A stretch of DNA of 64,000 bases, from NCBI RefSeq assembly GCF_018866325.1, contig NZ_CP076457.1, positions 4,871,001 through 4,935,000 on the forward strand, in the 5' to 3' direction. This document shows, one piece after another, positions 40,188-48,734 of this stretch (the first letter of the stretch is position 1; each line of letters begins with the position of its first letter). A program made the position numbers and the translations under genes. Below the pieces are notes generated by a model. It was not told the origin of the DNA. It saw only the letters and a program-made list of their open reading frames with translations, and ran no database searches. This DNA is from Streptomyces sp. YPW6. Lineage in GTDB: Bacteria; Actinomycetota; Actinomycetes; Streptomycetales; Streptomycetaceae.

Positions 40188-41057
40188 ATGAGCCGTAAAC
40201 CGCGCGTACTGTCCCGGGGCATGGCTTGGCGCAACGCCGTCAACGGCGTCCTTCAGCAGCTCACCGGATACCAGCTCAGGCGTGTCACGGTGCCCGCCGC
40301 CCGCACCGCCCCCGCCCCGGCACCGGACGCCCCGGCGGTGCCCGCGCCCGCTCCGAAGCCCCCGGCGAGGAAGTCCGCCCCCGCGTTCCCGGAGGACTAC
40401 GACGACGAGGCGAAGGAGATCATCCGCGCGGTCAAGCCGTACTCGATGACCTCGCCGGAGCGGTTGAACGCCTTCATCCTCGCCACCCGGTACATCGCCC
40501 GGCACGCCATCCCCGGCGACATCGTCGAGTGCGGTGTCTGGCGCGGCGGTTCGATGCAGGCGTGCGCCCGGACCCTGCTGTCCGTCGGAGAGACCGAGCG
40601 CGACCTCTACCTCTTCGACACCTACGAGGGAATGACTCCGCCCACCGCCGAGGACCTGCGGCGCGACGGCCGGCCGGCCCAGGAACTGCTCGACGCCCAG
40701 GGCAAGGACCGGCCGATCTGGGCGGTCGCCTCCCTGGAGGACGTCAAGGCGGGCTTCGACACCGTCCCGTACCCGAAGGAGCGCGTGCACTACGTACGCG
40801 GCCGGGTCGAGGACACCGTCCCCGGACAGGCCCCGGACCAGATCTCGATCCTGCGCCTGGACACCGACTGGTACGCCTCCACGAAGCACGAACTGGACCA
40901 CCTGTACGAGCGGTTGGTCCCGGGCGGGGTCCTCCTGATCGACGACTACGGCTACTGGCAGGGATCGCGGCAGGCGGTGGACGAGTTCCTGGAGAAGACC
41001 GGTGAGCGGCTCCTCCTGCTCCGCATGGACGAGGGCCGGATCGCCGTCAAGCCCTGA
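40188..41057 (+). CDS. TylF/MycF-family O-methyltransferase
   Basis: A 289-residue SAM-dependent methyltransferase of the macrocin O-methyltransferase (TylF/MycF/NovP) family. After a Pro/Ala-rich linker (about residues 38-62), the SAM-binding motif GDIVECGVWRGGSM (about 108-121), YLFDTYEGMTPPTAEDL, LRLDTDWYASTKHELDHLYE and LLIDDYGYWQGSRQAVDEF are intact; the Asp residues of the last two bind the metal. The relatives methylate sugar hydroxyls, so this protein probably methylates a sugar of the wall polymer. The ATG has the ribosome binding site gaaaggtgac. Confidence 0.9.
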   Translation: MSRKPRVLSRGMAWRNAVNGVLQQLTGYQLRRVTVPAARTAPAPAPDAPAVPAPAPKPPARKSAPAFPEDYDDEAKEIIRAVKPYSMTSPERLNAFILATRYIARHAIPGDIVECGVWRGGSMQACARTLLSVGETERDLYLFDTYEGMTPPTAEDLRRDGRPAQELLDAQGKDRPIWAVASLEDVKAGFDTVPYPKERVHYVRGRVEDTVPGQAPDQISILRLDTDWYASTKHELDHLYERLVPGGVLLIDDYGYWQGSRQAVDEFLEKTGERLLLLRMDEGRIAVKP

Positions 41058-41079
41058 CCCGCGCCCTGCGCCGCCGTGC

Positions 41080-41111
41080 CGAGCCCCGTGCCCTCCCCGG
41101 CCCGGGGCTCG
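41080..41111 (+). terminator. Possible terminator after the methyltransferase gene
   Basis: A 9-bp stem cgagccccg / cggggctcg with a 14-nt loop, starting 23 nt after the stop codon. Weak compared with the other terminators in the window. Confidence 0.4.
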
Positions 41112-41179
41112 AACGCGTCGGCGGCGCGCCCCCGGGGCGCCCGACTCCGCCCCTCCCGTCACCCGAACGGGCCCCCTCG

Positions 41180-41193
41180 GGTGACCGGTCACC
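41180..41193. promoter_or_regulatory. 14-bp perfect palindrome upstream of the GT2-GPT operon
   Basis: ggtgaccggtcacc reads the same on both strands and lies about 80 bp before the ATG at 41275. It has the form of a dimeric regulator site; no particular regulator is indicated. Confidence 0.4.
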
Positions 41194-41274
41194 ACGGCCC
41201 GGGTTGTATTCCATGGCCCCGGCGGCCCCTCCACGCCCCCGAAGCCCCCGTCCCCGGAAGGATCGTGCGCTGCG

Positions 41275-44200
41275 ATGGCACCCCGTCTCACCGTCGTCGT
41301 CCCCCTCTACAACGTCGAGGAGTACCTCGGCGCCTGCCTGTCCTCGCTCGCCGAACAGACCATGGCGGACCTGGAGGTCGTCCTCGTCGACGACGGCTCC
41401 ACGGACGACGGGCCGGAGCTGGCACGGGAGTTCACCGAACGCGATCCGCGCTTCCGGCTGTTCCGGCAGGAGAACGCCGGACTCGGCGCGGCCCGCAACG
41501 CCGGGGTCCGTGAGGCCCACCCCGGTGCGGAGTTCCTGACGTTCGTCGACAGCGACGACGTCGTCCCGCCCGGCGCGTACGCCCGGATGCTGGAGGAACT
41601 CGACCGCTCCGGCTCGGACTTCGCCACGGGCAACGTCCTGCGGCTGCGGGCCGGAGGGGATCTCGAACAGTCCCCGATGTTCCGCAAGCCGATGGAGAAG
41701 GCCCGCCCGGCCACCCATGTCACCCGCGACTGGATCCTGCTCGGCGACCGCATCGCCTGCAACAAGGTCTTCCGCCGCACCTTCTGGGACGAGCACGCCT
41801 TCGCCTTCCCGACGGGCGTGCTGTACGAGGACATCGCCGTCGTCCTGCCCGCCCACTTCCTGGCCCGCTCGGTCGACGTCGTCGAGGAACCCGTCTACCA
41901 CTGGCGCGACCGCGACGGTTCGATCACCACGCGGCGGGCCGTCCCCCGGGGCATCCGTGACCGGGTCACCGCCGTCACCACCGTCAGCCGCTTCCTCGCC
42001 GATCGGGGTGACGCACCGGGCGCGGCCGAGGCCAAGCGCCGCTACGACGCCCACGCGCTCTCCGGCGACCTGTGGCTGTTCATCGAGGCCCTCCCGGACG
42101 GCGACGCGGAGTTCCACGAAGCCTTCCTGGAGCACGCCGGCGCCTTCGCCTCCACCGTCGAACCCGGCGTCCTCGCCTCGCTGCCCCTGCATCTGCGGGT
42201 CAAGTGGCAGCTCATCCGCGAACGCCGGCTCCCCGAACTCCTCGCCCTCCTCGCCGACGAGAAGAAGGACCGGGACACCTTCCACGTACGCGGACCGCTC
42301 CGTCCCCGCGCTCACCACGCGGCCGTACGCGACCCGCTGCCACCCGCCGCGACCGCGCTGACCTCCGCCGATCTGCCCGTCCACGCCCACCTGACCGAGG
42401 CCGTCTGGCGGGACGGGCTGCTGCGGCTGACCGGGTACGCCTATGTGCGCAACGCCCCGGGCGGCCCCCCGCGGCTCGGCTGGCTGCGGTCCGGGAGGCG
42501 GCTGATCCCGCTGCGCCTGCGGCCCGTCGGCGGCGACGAGGCCACCGCCCGGTCCGGCCGTTCCCTGCACCGCTACGACCGCGCCGGGTTCACCGCCGTC
42601 GTCGATCCGCGCAGGCTCGCCGGGAAAGCGGGCGGCGGACGGACGACGTGGAAGCTGGAGGCGGTCGTCTTCGGCGCCGGCCGGCCGCGCCGGGGGCCCC
42701 TGCGCCTCGTCGGCACCCCGGCCCCGCCCGCCGTGGTGCACACCGACGAGCGGACCCGTGTCGTCCCCGTCCTGTCCGGCAACAAGCTGGAGCTGCGCAC
42801 CGAACGCGTCGCCGCGGTCCTGACCGGGCAGTCGGCGGTCCAGGACGCGCTGCGCCTGGAGGTGAAGGTCCTCGGCGACGCCGGGCCGGTGGCCCTCCGG
42901 CTCACCGAGTGGCGCACCAAGGAGACCCGGGAGTTCGCCCTGCGCGGCTCGCCCGGCTGCCGGGCGGCGGACATCCCGCTCAGCGCGTTCCGGGGGGAGG
43001 ACGACGTCTGGGGCGTCCAACTCGTCGGAGAGGGAGCGCCGTTGACCGTGGCCGCCCGGCCCGGCGGCCAGGACGGGCGCTATGCCCTGCCCGGCGGACG
43101 CGAGGTGTACGCGTCCCCCAACCCCTCGGGCGACCTCGTGCTCACCGACCGGTCCGTCCAGCCCGTCGTCACCTCCGCCCGCTGGGCGGAGTCGGGCGAG
43201 CTGGTCCTCGAAGGGGCCTTCCCCGGCCTCACCGGCACCGCCCACGAACTCGTCCTGCGCCACAGCGGCCACCACGAGGAGGCCGTCGTCGGGGTCGAGC
43301 GGGAGGGCGACGGCTTCCGGGCCGTCATCGCACCCGCCGCCGTCGACGGGCCCGGCGGAGCGCTGCCGCTCGCCGAGGGACGCTGGTACCTCTTCCTGCG
43401 CGAACCGGGGGAGCGGGACCCGGAGGCGTACCGCCCGCTGCGGCCGGGCACCCCCCTGCACAGCGCCCTGCCCCGCCAACGGTGCGAGAAAGGACGGGAC
43501 TTCACCCTCCAGCGCCGCCATCACGACCGGCTCGTCCTGGAGTCCGGCAGCGCGCTTGCGGCCGCCGACCGGGGACCGTACGGGCAGCGCGTCCGGCGCG
43601 AACGGTACGCCCTGCTCCGCACTGTCGCCCCGGCCGCCACACGCCCCGCCGTCCTCTACTCCAGCTTCGACGGCCGCCAGTTCTCCGACTCGCCCCGCGC
43701 CATCCACCGCGAACTCGCGGCCAGGAAGCAGGACATCGAGCACCTGTGGGTGGTCCGCGACCAGCAGGCCGCCGTGCCCGACGGGGTCCGGCCCGTCGCC
43801 CTGCACAGCGCCGAGTGGTACCAGGCGCTGGCCCGCAGCCACTGGATCGTCACCAACACCCACCTCCCCGAGTGGTTCGAGCGGGCCGAGGGCCAGTGCG
43901 TCGTCCAGACCTGGCACGGCACCCCCCTCAAGCGCATCGGCCGCGACCTCGCGGGCACCCCGCACGCCGATGCCGCGTACATGGCGTCGATGGAACGCCG
44001 GTCCGCCCAGTGGAGCGTGCTCGTCTCGCCGAACAGCTTCTCCACCCCCGTTCTGCGCCGCGCCTTCGGCTACGGCGGCGAGGTCCTGGAGTGCGGCTAC
44101 CCGCGCAACGACCTGCTGTACGCCTCCGACCGGTCCAAGGTCGCCGCCGCCGTACGGGAACGGCTCGCGATCCCCGAGGGGCGGCGCGTGATCCTGTACG

Positions 44201-44724
44201 CCCCGACCTGGCGCGAGGACCGGCCCAGGGCGGGCGGGAGGTACGCCCCCGACCTCCACCTCGACCTGGACCACGCCCGCGACGTCCTCGGTGACGACCA
44301 CGTCCTGCTGGTCCGGCGGCACTACCTCGTCGGCGGCAGCGTCCCCGACACCGACTTCGTCCGCGACGTCTCCCGCCACCCGGACGCCGCCGAACTCCTG
44401 CTGGTCGGCGATGTGCTGGTCACGGACTACTCCTCCATCATGTTCGACTTCGCACAGACCGGCCGGCCCATGCTCTTCCACACCCACGACCTGGCCCACT
44501 ACCGCGACACCCTGCGCGGCTTCTGCTTCGACTTCGAGCGTCGCGCCCCCGGCCCGCTGATCCCCGACTCCTCCGGGATCGTGGCCGCCCTGCGCGACCC
44601 GTCCGCCGCCACCGCCGGGCACCGGGAGGCCTACGCCCAGTTCCGGGAGGCGTTCTGCGACCTCGACGACGGGACCGCCGCCGCCCGGGTCGTGGACCGG
44701 ATGCTCAAGGGGGAGCGGGCATGA
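41275..44724 (+). CDS. GT2 - CDP-glycerol glycerophosphotransferase fusion
   Basis: A 1,149-residue protein of the same architecture as the 1,347-residue one but without a collagen-like linker. GT2 domain: TVVVPLYNVEEYLGACLSSL, Asp39/40 in VLVDDGSTDD, DSDD at 92-95. Beta-rich middle region to about 780. GPT domain: QTWHGTPLKRIG near residue 880, LLVRRHYLVGGS near 1012, TDYSSIMFDFAQTGRP near 1050. All putative catalytic residues are present. It starts a three-gene operon: its stop overlaps the next start (ATGA). It is expected to act at the cytoplasmic membrane face on a lipid-linked acceptor. Confidence 0.92.
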   Translation: MAPRLTVVVPLYNVEEYLGACLSSLAEQTMADLEVVLVDDGSTDDGPELAREFTERDPRFRLFRQENAGLGAARNAGVREAHPGAEFLTFVDSDDVVPPGAYARMLEELDRSGSDFATGNVLRLRAGGDLEQSPMFRKPMEKARPATHVTRDWILLGDRIACNKVFRRTFWDEHAFAFPTGVLYEDIAVVLPAHFLARSVDVVEEPVYHWRDRDGSITTRRAVPRGIRDRVTAVTTVSRFLADRGDAPGAAEAKRRYDAHALSGDLWLFIEALPDGDAEFHEAFLEHAGAFASTVEPGVLASLPLHLRVKWQLIRERRLPELLALLADEKKDRDTFHVRGPLRPRAHHAAVRDPLPPAATALTSADLPVHAHLTEAVWRDGLLRLTGYAYVRNAPGGPPRLGWLRSGRRLIPLRLRPVGGDEATARSGRSLHRYDRAGFTAVVDPRRLAGKAGGGRTTWKLEAVVFGAGRPRRGPLRLVGTPAPPAVVHTDERTRVVPVLSGNKLELRTERVAAVLTGQSAVQDALRLEVKVLGDAGPVALRLTEWRTKETREFALRGSPGCRAADIPLSAFRGEDDVWGVQLVGEGAPLTVAARPGGQDGRYALPGGREVYASPNPSGDLVLTDRSVQPVVTSARWAESGELVLEGAFPGLTGTAHELVLRHSGHHEEAVVGVEREGDGFRAVIAPAAVDGPGGALPLAEGRWYLFLREPGERDPEAYRPLRPGTPLHSALPRQRCEKGRDFTLQRRHHDRLVLESGSALAAADRGPYGQRVRRERYALLRTVAPAATRPAVLYSSFDGRQFSDSPRAIHRELAARKQDIEHLWVVRDQQAAVPDGVRPVALHSAEWYQALARSHWIVTNTHLPEWFERAEGQCVVQTWHGTPLKRIGRDLAGTPHADAAYMASMERRSAQWSVLVSPNSFSTPVLRRAFGYGGEVLECGYPRNDLLYASDRSKVAAAVRERLAIPEGRRVILYAPTWREDRPRAGGRYAPDLHLDLDHARDVLGDDHVLLVRRHYLVGGSVPDTDFVRDVSRHPDAAELLLVGDVLVTDYSSIMFDFAQTGRPMLFHTHDLAHYRDTLRGFCFDFERRAPGPLIPDSSGIVAALRDPSAATAGHREAYAQFREAFCDLDDGTAAARVVDRMLKGERA

Positions 44725-47582
44725 GTGACGTCAGCTGCGTGATCACCTGCGGAGGGGACGGCGAGGGCACGGGCGGGGCCGACGCCCTGCACGCCTCCGC
44801 GGAGTCCGTCCTCGGTCAGTCGATGCGTGCCGCCGAGGCCCTTGTGGTCCTCGCCTCCGCCGCCGCCCCGGCCGTCCGCACCGCCGCCCGCGCCCTCGCC
44901 GACCGCGCACCCGAGCGGGTCCGCCTCGTCCACGCCGACCCGGCCGCCCGCACCACCGGGGCCCTGCGCAACGCGGGGCTCGACGCCGCGACCGGCCGGT
45001 ACGTCCTGGTCCTCGGCAGCGGCGAGCGGCTCCAGCAGCACGCCTGCCGCAACCTCTGGCAGGCGGGCGAGACCAGCCGCGCCGACCTGGTCGCCGGCCG
45101 CTGGAGCCGGACCGCCGACGAGAGCGGCAAGGAACGGGAACCGTCGTGGCAGGGTGAGCTGTTCGCCCGCTCCCGTACCCTCACCCACTTCACCGAGGCC
45201 CCCCAACTCGTCGTCCGGGACGCCCTGGTGACCGGATTCTGTCTGCGCCGCGAGGCCGTCCGGCGGCACGGCCTGCGGTACGAGGAGGACCTGGCGCACG
45301 GCGAGATCCTCTTCGGCCCGCTCGCCGCCGCATCGGTCGGCCGGATCGCCCTGGTCCGCCGGCTCGTGGTGACCGGCCGGGCCGTCCCCGACCGGGCCCG
45401 TGACCTGACCGCCCTGGTCGAGGTCCACCGCCGGGTCGCCAACACCCTCCTCGCCCGGGGGCTGCCCGAGTTGCGCGCGGAGCGGGAGGAGGCGTTCGCC
45501 CGGGATCATCTGGTGCCGCTGGTCCGGTCCTTCCCCGGGCTGCCCGCCGTGCGCCGCGACAAGGTCGCGGCCGCCGCCGCCCGCACGCTGACCGGGCCCG
45601 TCCCGCCGGACCTGCCGCCGCTGGAGCGGGTCGCCGTGACCCTGCTGGGCCGGGGCGACGCGGAAGGGGCCCTCGCGGCGGCCTACGCGCTGAGCCGCCC
45701 GGCCACCGTGTGCGCGCCGCTGACGGCGGGTGCGGGCGGGCGGGTCACCTGGGGCGGTGAGGGGGAGGCGCCCGTCGCCGACATCACCGAACTCGGGCAT
45801 CAGCACCGCAGGTTCGGCGAGATGCGGCTGATGAACCGGCTCACCCGCTGCACGGCGGCCGAGGGCCGTCTGCTCCTCGAAGGCGCTCTCGTGCTGCCCG
45901 GGCACAGCGGGCCGGACCCCGGCGCCCCGCTCACCGCCACGGTGGAGTTCCGGGCCCGGGGCGGGGCGCGCGCCGTCGCGTTCCCGGCCGAAGCGGTCCG
46001 GCACGAGCCGCACAGGATCATCTGGCGCGCGCGGGCCGACGTCTCGCGCCGCCTGCGCCCCGTCGGCGTCCGCGACACGGCGTGGGACGCGCGGCTGGTC
46101 CTGGAGGCCGACGGGGTCCGGTCCGTCAGCGACCTGTTCGCCCCGCAGGACCAGGTGGCCGGAGCGGTGCGGTTCGCCGCGCGGCCCCGGCTCGGGCGGC
46201 TCGCCGGGGACACCTGGGAGCCCTACATCACCCTGAAGGACCACTTCGCGCTCCGGCTGGCCGCCCGCCACCGCCCGGCCCGCACCGCCCACCGCCTGAT
46301 CCGCTACGCCACCCGCTTCCGGCCCGCCCGCAAGGCGAAGCTCCTCGTCCGCGCCCTGCGCAAGCGCCTGGAGCGCTACCGCTCCCGGGGTTTCAAGGCC
46401 CCCGCCTACAACACCTGGCTCACCCGCCTCCCGGTGCGCCGGGGCTCCGTCGTCTTCGAGAGCCACATGGGCACCTGCTACGGCGACAGCCCGCGCGCCC
46501 TGTACGAGGAGATCCGCCGCCAGGGCCGCAAGCTCCACGCCACCTGGTCCTACGACGCCTCCCCGGCCGGATTCCCGGACGACGCCCGCCTCGTACGCCG
46601 CTGGTCCTGGCGCTATCTGTGGGCGCTGGCCCGCGCCGAGTACTGGGTCGACAACCAGGGCTTCCCGCAGCACCTGCGCAAGCCCGCCCGCACCACGTAC
46701 CTCCAGACCTGGCACGGCTCCGCGTACAAGCGGATGGGCCTCGACGAGAACCGCGTACGGCTGCAGAACGCCCCGCAGCGCGAACGGCTCCAGCGGGCCG
46801 TCGACCGCTTCGACCACTTCCTCGTCCGCTCCGAGCACGACGTGACCACCCTCGCCCGCGCCTACCGGCTGCCCGAGGACAGGCTCCTGCGCACCGGCTA
46901 CCCCCGCAACGACGCCCTGATCGCGGAGCGCACCCGGGCCGAGACCGAGGGAAGGCTGCCGCGCCCGCCGCTCGCCGCCGCGCTCGGACTCGACGACCAC
47001 AAGAAGACCGTGCTGTACGCCCCGACGTTCCGCGGCGGCCCCGGTAAGCAGCGCAAGAGCCGACTCCTGCTGGACGTCAGGGAGTTCGCGGAGCGGTTCG
47101 GCGACACCCACACCCTGCTCGTGCGGGCCCACTACCTGGAGTCGGCCCGGCTGCCGGTCTGCCCGCCCGGCAGCGTCGTCGACGTCTCGCGCCACCACGA
47201 CGTCAGCGAGCTCCTGGCCATCAGCGACGTGCTGGTCACCGACTACTCCTCCATCATGTTCGACTTCGCCCTCCTCGACCGGCCCGTCGTCCTGTTCGCC
47301 CCCGACCTGGAGGCGTACGAGGCCGAGCGCGGCAGCTACTTCGACCTGCGGGAGCAGGCCCCGGGCCCGGTGACCGCCACCCGGGACGAGCTGTTCAACC
47401 ACCTCGCGGAACTCAAGAAGTCCGACACCCGGTACGCGGAGCAACGCCGTTCCTTCGCCCAGCGGTTCGGCGCCTACGACCGGGGCGACGCGGCCCGCGC
47501 GACCGTCGACGCCGTCTTCGGGACCACCGCCTCCCGGGGCGTCCGCCACAGCACCGACCACGCCCGGGGGGCCGGCCGATGA
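44721..47582 (+). CDS. GPT-family protein with a degenerate GT2-like N-terminal domain
   Basis: A 953-residue protein. The C-terminal GPT domain is intact: LQTWHGSAYKRMG near residue 664, LLVRAHYLESAR near 801, TDYSSIMFDFALLDRP near 840. The N-terminal 240 residues follow the order of a GT2 fold (NAGLDAATGRYVLVLGSGER aligns with the place where DSDD occurs in its neighbours) but both aspartate motifs are gone: LVVLASAAAP replaces VLVDDGSTD. That half is therefore probably not a glycosyltransferase. ATGA overlaps join it to both neighbours, so it is translated with an active GT2-GPT protein and a GT4 enzyme. Confidence 0.88.
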   Translation: MSDVSCVITCGGDGEGTGGADALHASAESVLGQSMRAAEALVVLASAAAPAVRTAARALADRAPERVRLVHADPAARTTGALRNAGLDAATGRYVLVLGSGERLQQHACRNLWQAGETSRADLVAGRWSRTADESGKEREPSWQGELFARSRTLTHFTEAPQLVVRDALVTGFCLRREAVRRHGLRYEEDLAHGEILFGPLAAASVGRIALVRRLVVTGRAVPDRARDLTALVEVHRRVANTLLARGLPELRAEREEAFARDHLVPLVRSFPGLPAVRRDKVAAAAARTLTGPVPPDLPPLERVAVTLLGRGDAEGALAAAYALSRPATVCAPLTAGAGGRVTWGGEGEAPVADITELGHQHRRFGEMRLMNRLTRCTAAEGRLLLEGALVLPGHSGPDPGAPLTATVEFRARGGARAVAFPAEAVRHEPHRIIWRARADVSRRLRPVGVRDTAWDARLVLEADGVRSVSDLFAPQDQVAGAVRFAARPRLGRLAGDTWEPYITLKDHFALRLAARHRPARTAHRLIRYATRFRPARKAKLLVRALRKRLERYRSRGFKAPAYNTWLTRLPVRRGSVVFESHMGTCYGDSPRALYEEIRRQGRKLHATWSYDASPAGFPDDARLVRRWSWRYLWALARAEYWVDNQGFPQHLRKPARTTYLQTWHGSAYKRMGLDENRVRLQNAPQRERLQRAVDRFDHFLVRSEHDVTTLARAYRLPEDRLLRTGYPRNDALIAERTRAETEGRLPRPPLAAALGLDDHKKTVLYAPTFRGGPGKQRKSRLLLDVREFAERFGDTHTLLVRAHYLESARLPVCPPGSVVDVSRHHDVSELLAISDVLVTDYSSIMFDFALLDRPVVLFAPDLEAYEAERGSYFDLREQAPGPVTATRDELFNHLAELKKSDTRYAEQRRSFAQRFGAYDRGDAARATVDAVFGTTASRGVRHSTDHARGAGR

Positions 47583-48721
47583 GCCGCGACATCTTCATCG
47601 TCTCCAACAGCACCGACGAACTCGGCGGCGTCACTGCCTGGATGCACCAGACCGCCCGCCTCTTCGCGGACCGGGGCCACCGGGTCCACACCGTCGGCAT
47701 CCACGCCTCCGACCTCACGATGACGCTGCCCCGGCCGACCGGCCACCCCGTCACCGCCCTCTACCCGGCCCACCCCCCGACCCCCTGGACGCCCCACGGC
47801 CTCCGCGACCGCTTCCGCATCCCCACCCGGCGCCGGGAGGCAGCCCGGGTCGCCGCCAAGAAGCAGGCGGTCGGACGGCTCTCGGAGCTCTTCGCCACCG
47901 CCCGGCCCGGCGCGGTCGTCATCGTCACCCAGGTCTGGGCGATGGAATGGGTCGGCGAGGCCGACACCACCGGTCTGCGGGTCATCGGGATGAGCCACGA
48001 GTCCTACGACTACTCCCGCGCGAGCCACCGCTACCGCTGGATCAGGAACCACTACCAGGACCTCGACCACTGGCTCGTCCTCACCGAGGAGGACGCGGAC
48101 CTGTGGGCCGGTGACGGCATGGACAACGTCGGCTTCCTGCCCAACGCCCTCTCCCACCTCCCGCTGGTGCCCTCCCCGCGCACGGCCAGGACCGTCGCCA
48201 GCATCGGCCGGCTCAGCGACCAGAAGGGCATCGACCTGCTCCTGGACACCTGGGCCCTGGTCGCCCCCGCCCGCCCCGACTGGACGCTGCGCATCCACGG
48301 GGCGGGCGAGGACGAGGCAGCCCTGAGGCAGCAGTGCACCGGCCTCGGCCTCGACGGGTCCGTGGAGTGGATGGGCCGCACCGACGACGTGGAACGGGCC
48401 CTCGCGGACGCCTCCGTCTTCGTCCAGTCCTCCCGGGGCGAGGGCTTCCCGCTCGCGCTGCTGGAGGCGATGGCCGCCGGACTGCCGTGCGCGGCCTTCG
48501 ACTGCGCGCCCGGGGTGCGCGAGATCGTCCGGGACGGGGAGGACGGGCTCCTCGCCCCCGCCGGGGACGTCGCCGCCCTCGCCGACCGGCTGCTGCGGCT
48601 CACCGGCAACCCCCGGCTGCGCGACGCGATGGGCACGCGGGCCCGCTCCGGCGTCCAGCGGTTCTCCGAACCGGAGACCCTGCGCCGCTGGGAAGAGCTG
48701 TTCGCGTTCCTGGAACGCTGA
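47579..48721 (+). CDS. GT4-family glycosyltransferase
   Basis: A 380-residue GT-B fold enzyme. The N-terminal acceptor domain begins IFIVSNSTDELGGVTAWMHQ; the C-terminal donor domain has VASIGRLSDQKGIDLLLDTW and the E-x7-E type motif EGFPLALLEAMAAGLPCAAF. The donor is probably an NDP-sugar and the acceptor a wall-polymer intermediate, judged from its place as the last gene of the operon (ATGA overlap with the preceding gene). It is convergent to the frameshifted GT2-GPT gene, with only 13 nt between the stops. There is no signal peptide. Confidence 0.92.
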   Translation: MSRDIFIVSNSTDELGGVTAWMHQTARLFADRGHRVHTVGIHASDLTMTLPRPTGHPVTALYPAHPPTPWTPHGLRDRFRIPTRRREAARVAAKKQAVGRLSELFATARPGAVVIVTQVWAMEWVGEADTTGLRVIGMSHESYDYSRASHRYRWIRNHYQDLDHWLVLTEEDADLWAGDGMDNVGFLPNALSHLPLVPSPRTARTVASIGRLSDQKGIDLLLDTWALVAPARPDWTLRIHGAGEDEAALRQQCTGLGLDGSVEWMGRTDDVERALADASVFVQSSRGEGFPLALLEAMAAGLPCAAFDCAPGVREIVRDGEDGLLAPAGDVAALADRLLRLTGNPRLRDAMGTRARSGVQRFSEPETLRRWEELFAFLER

Positions 48722-48734
48722 TCCCGCCGTCGTC

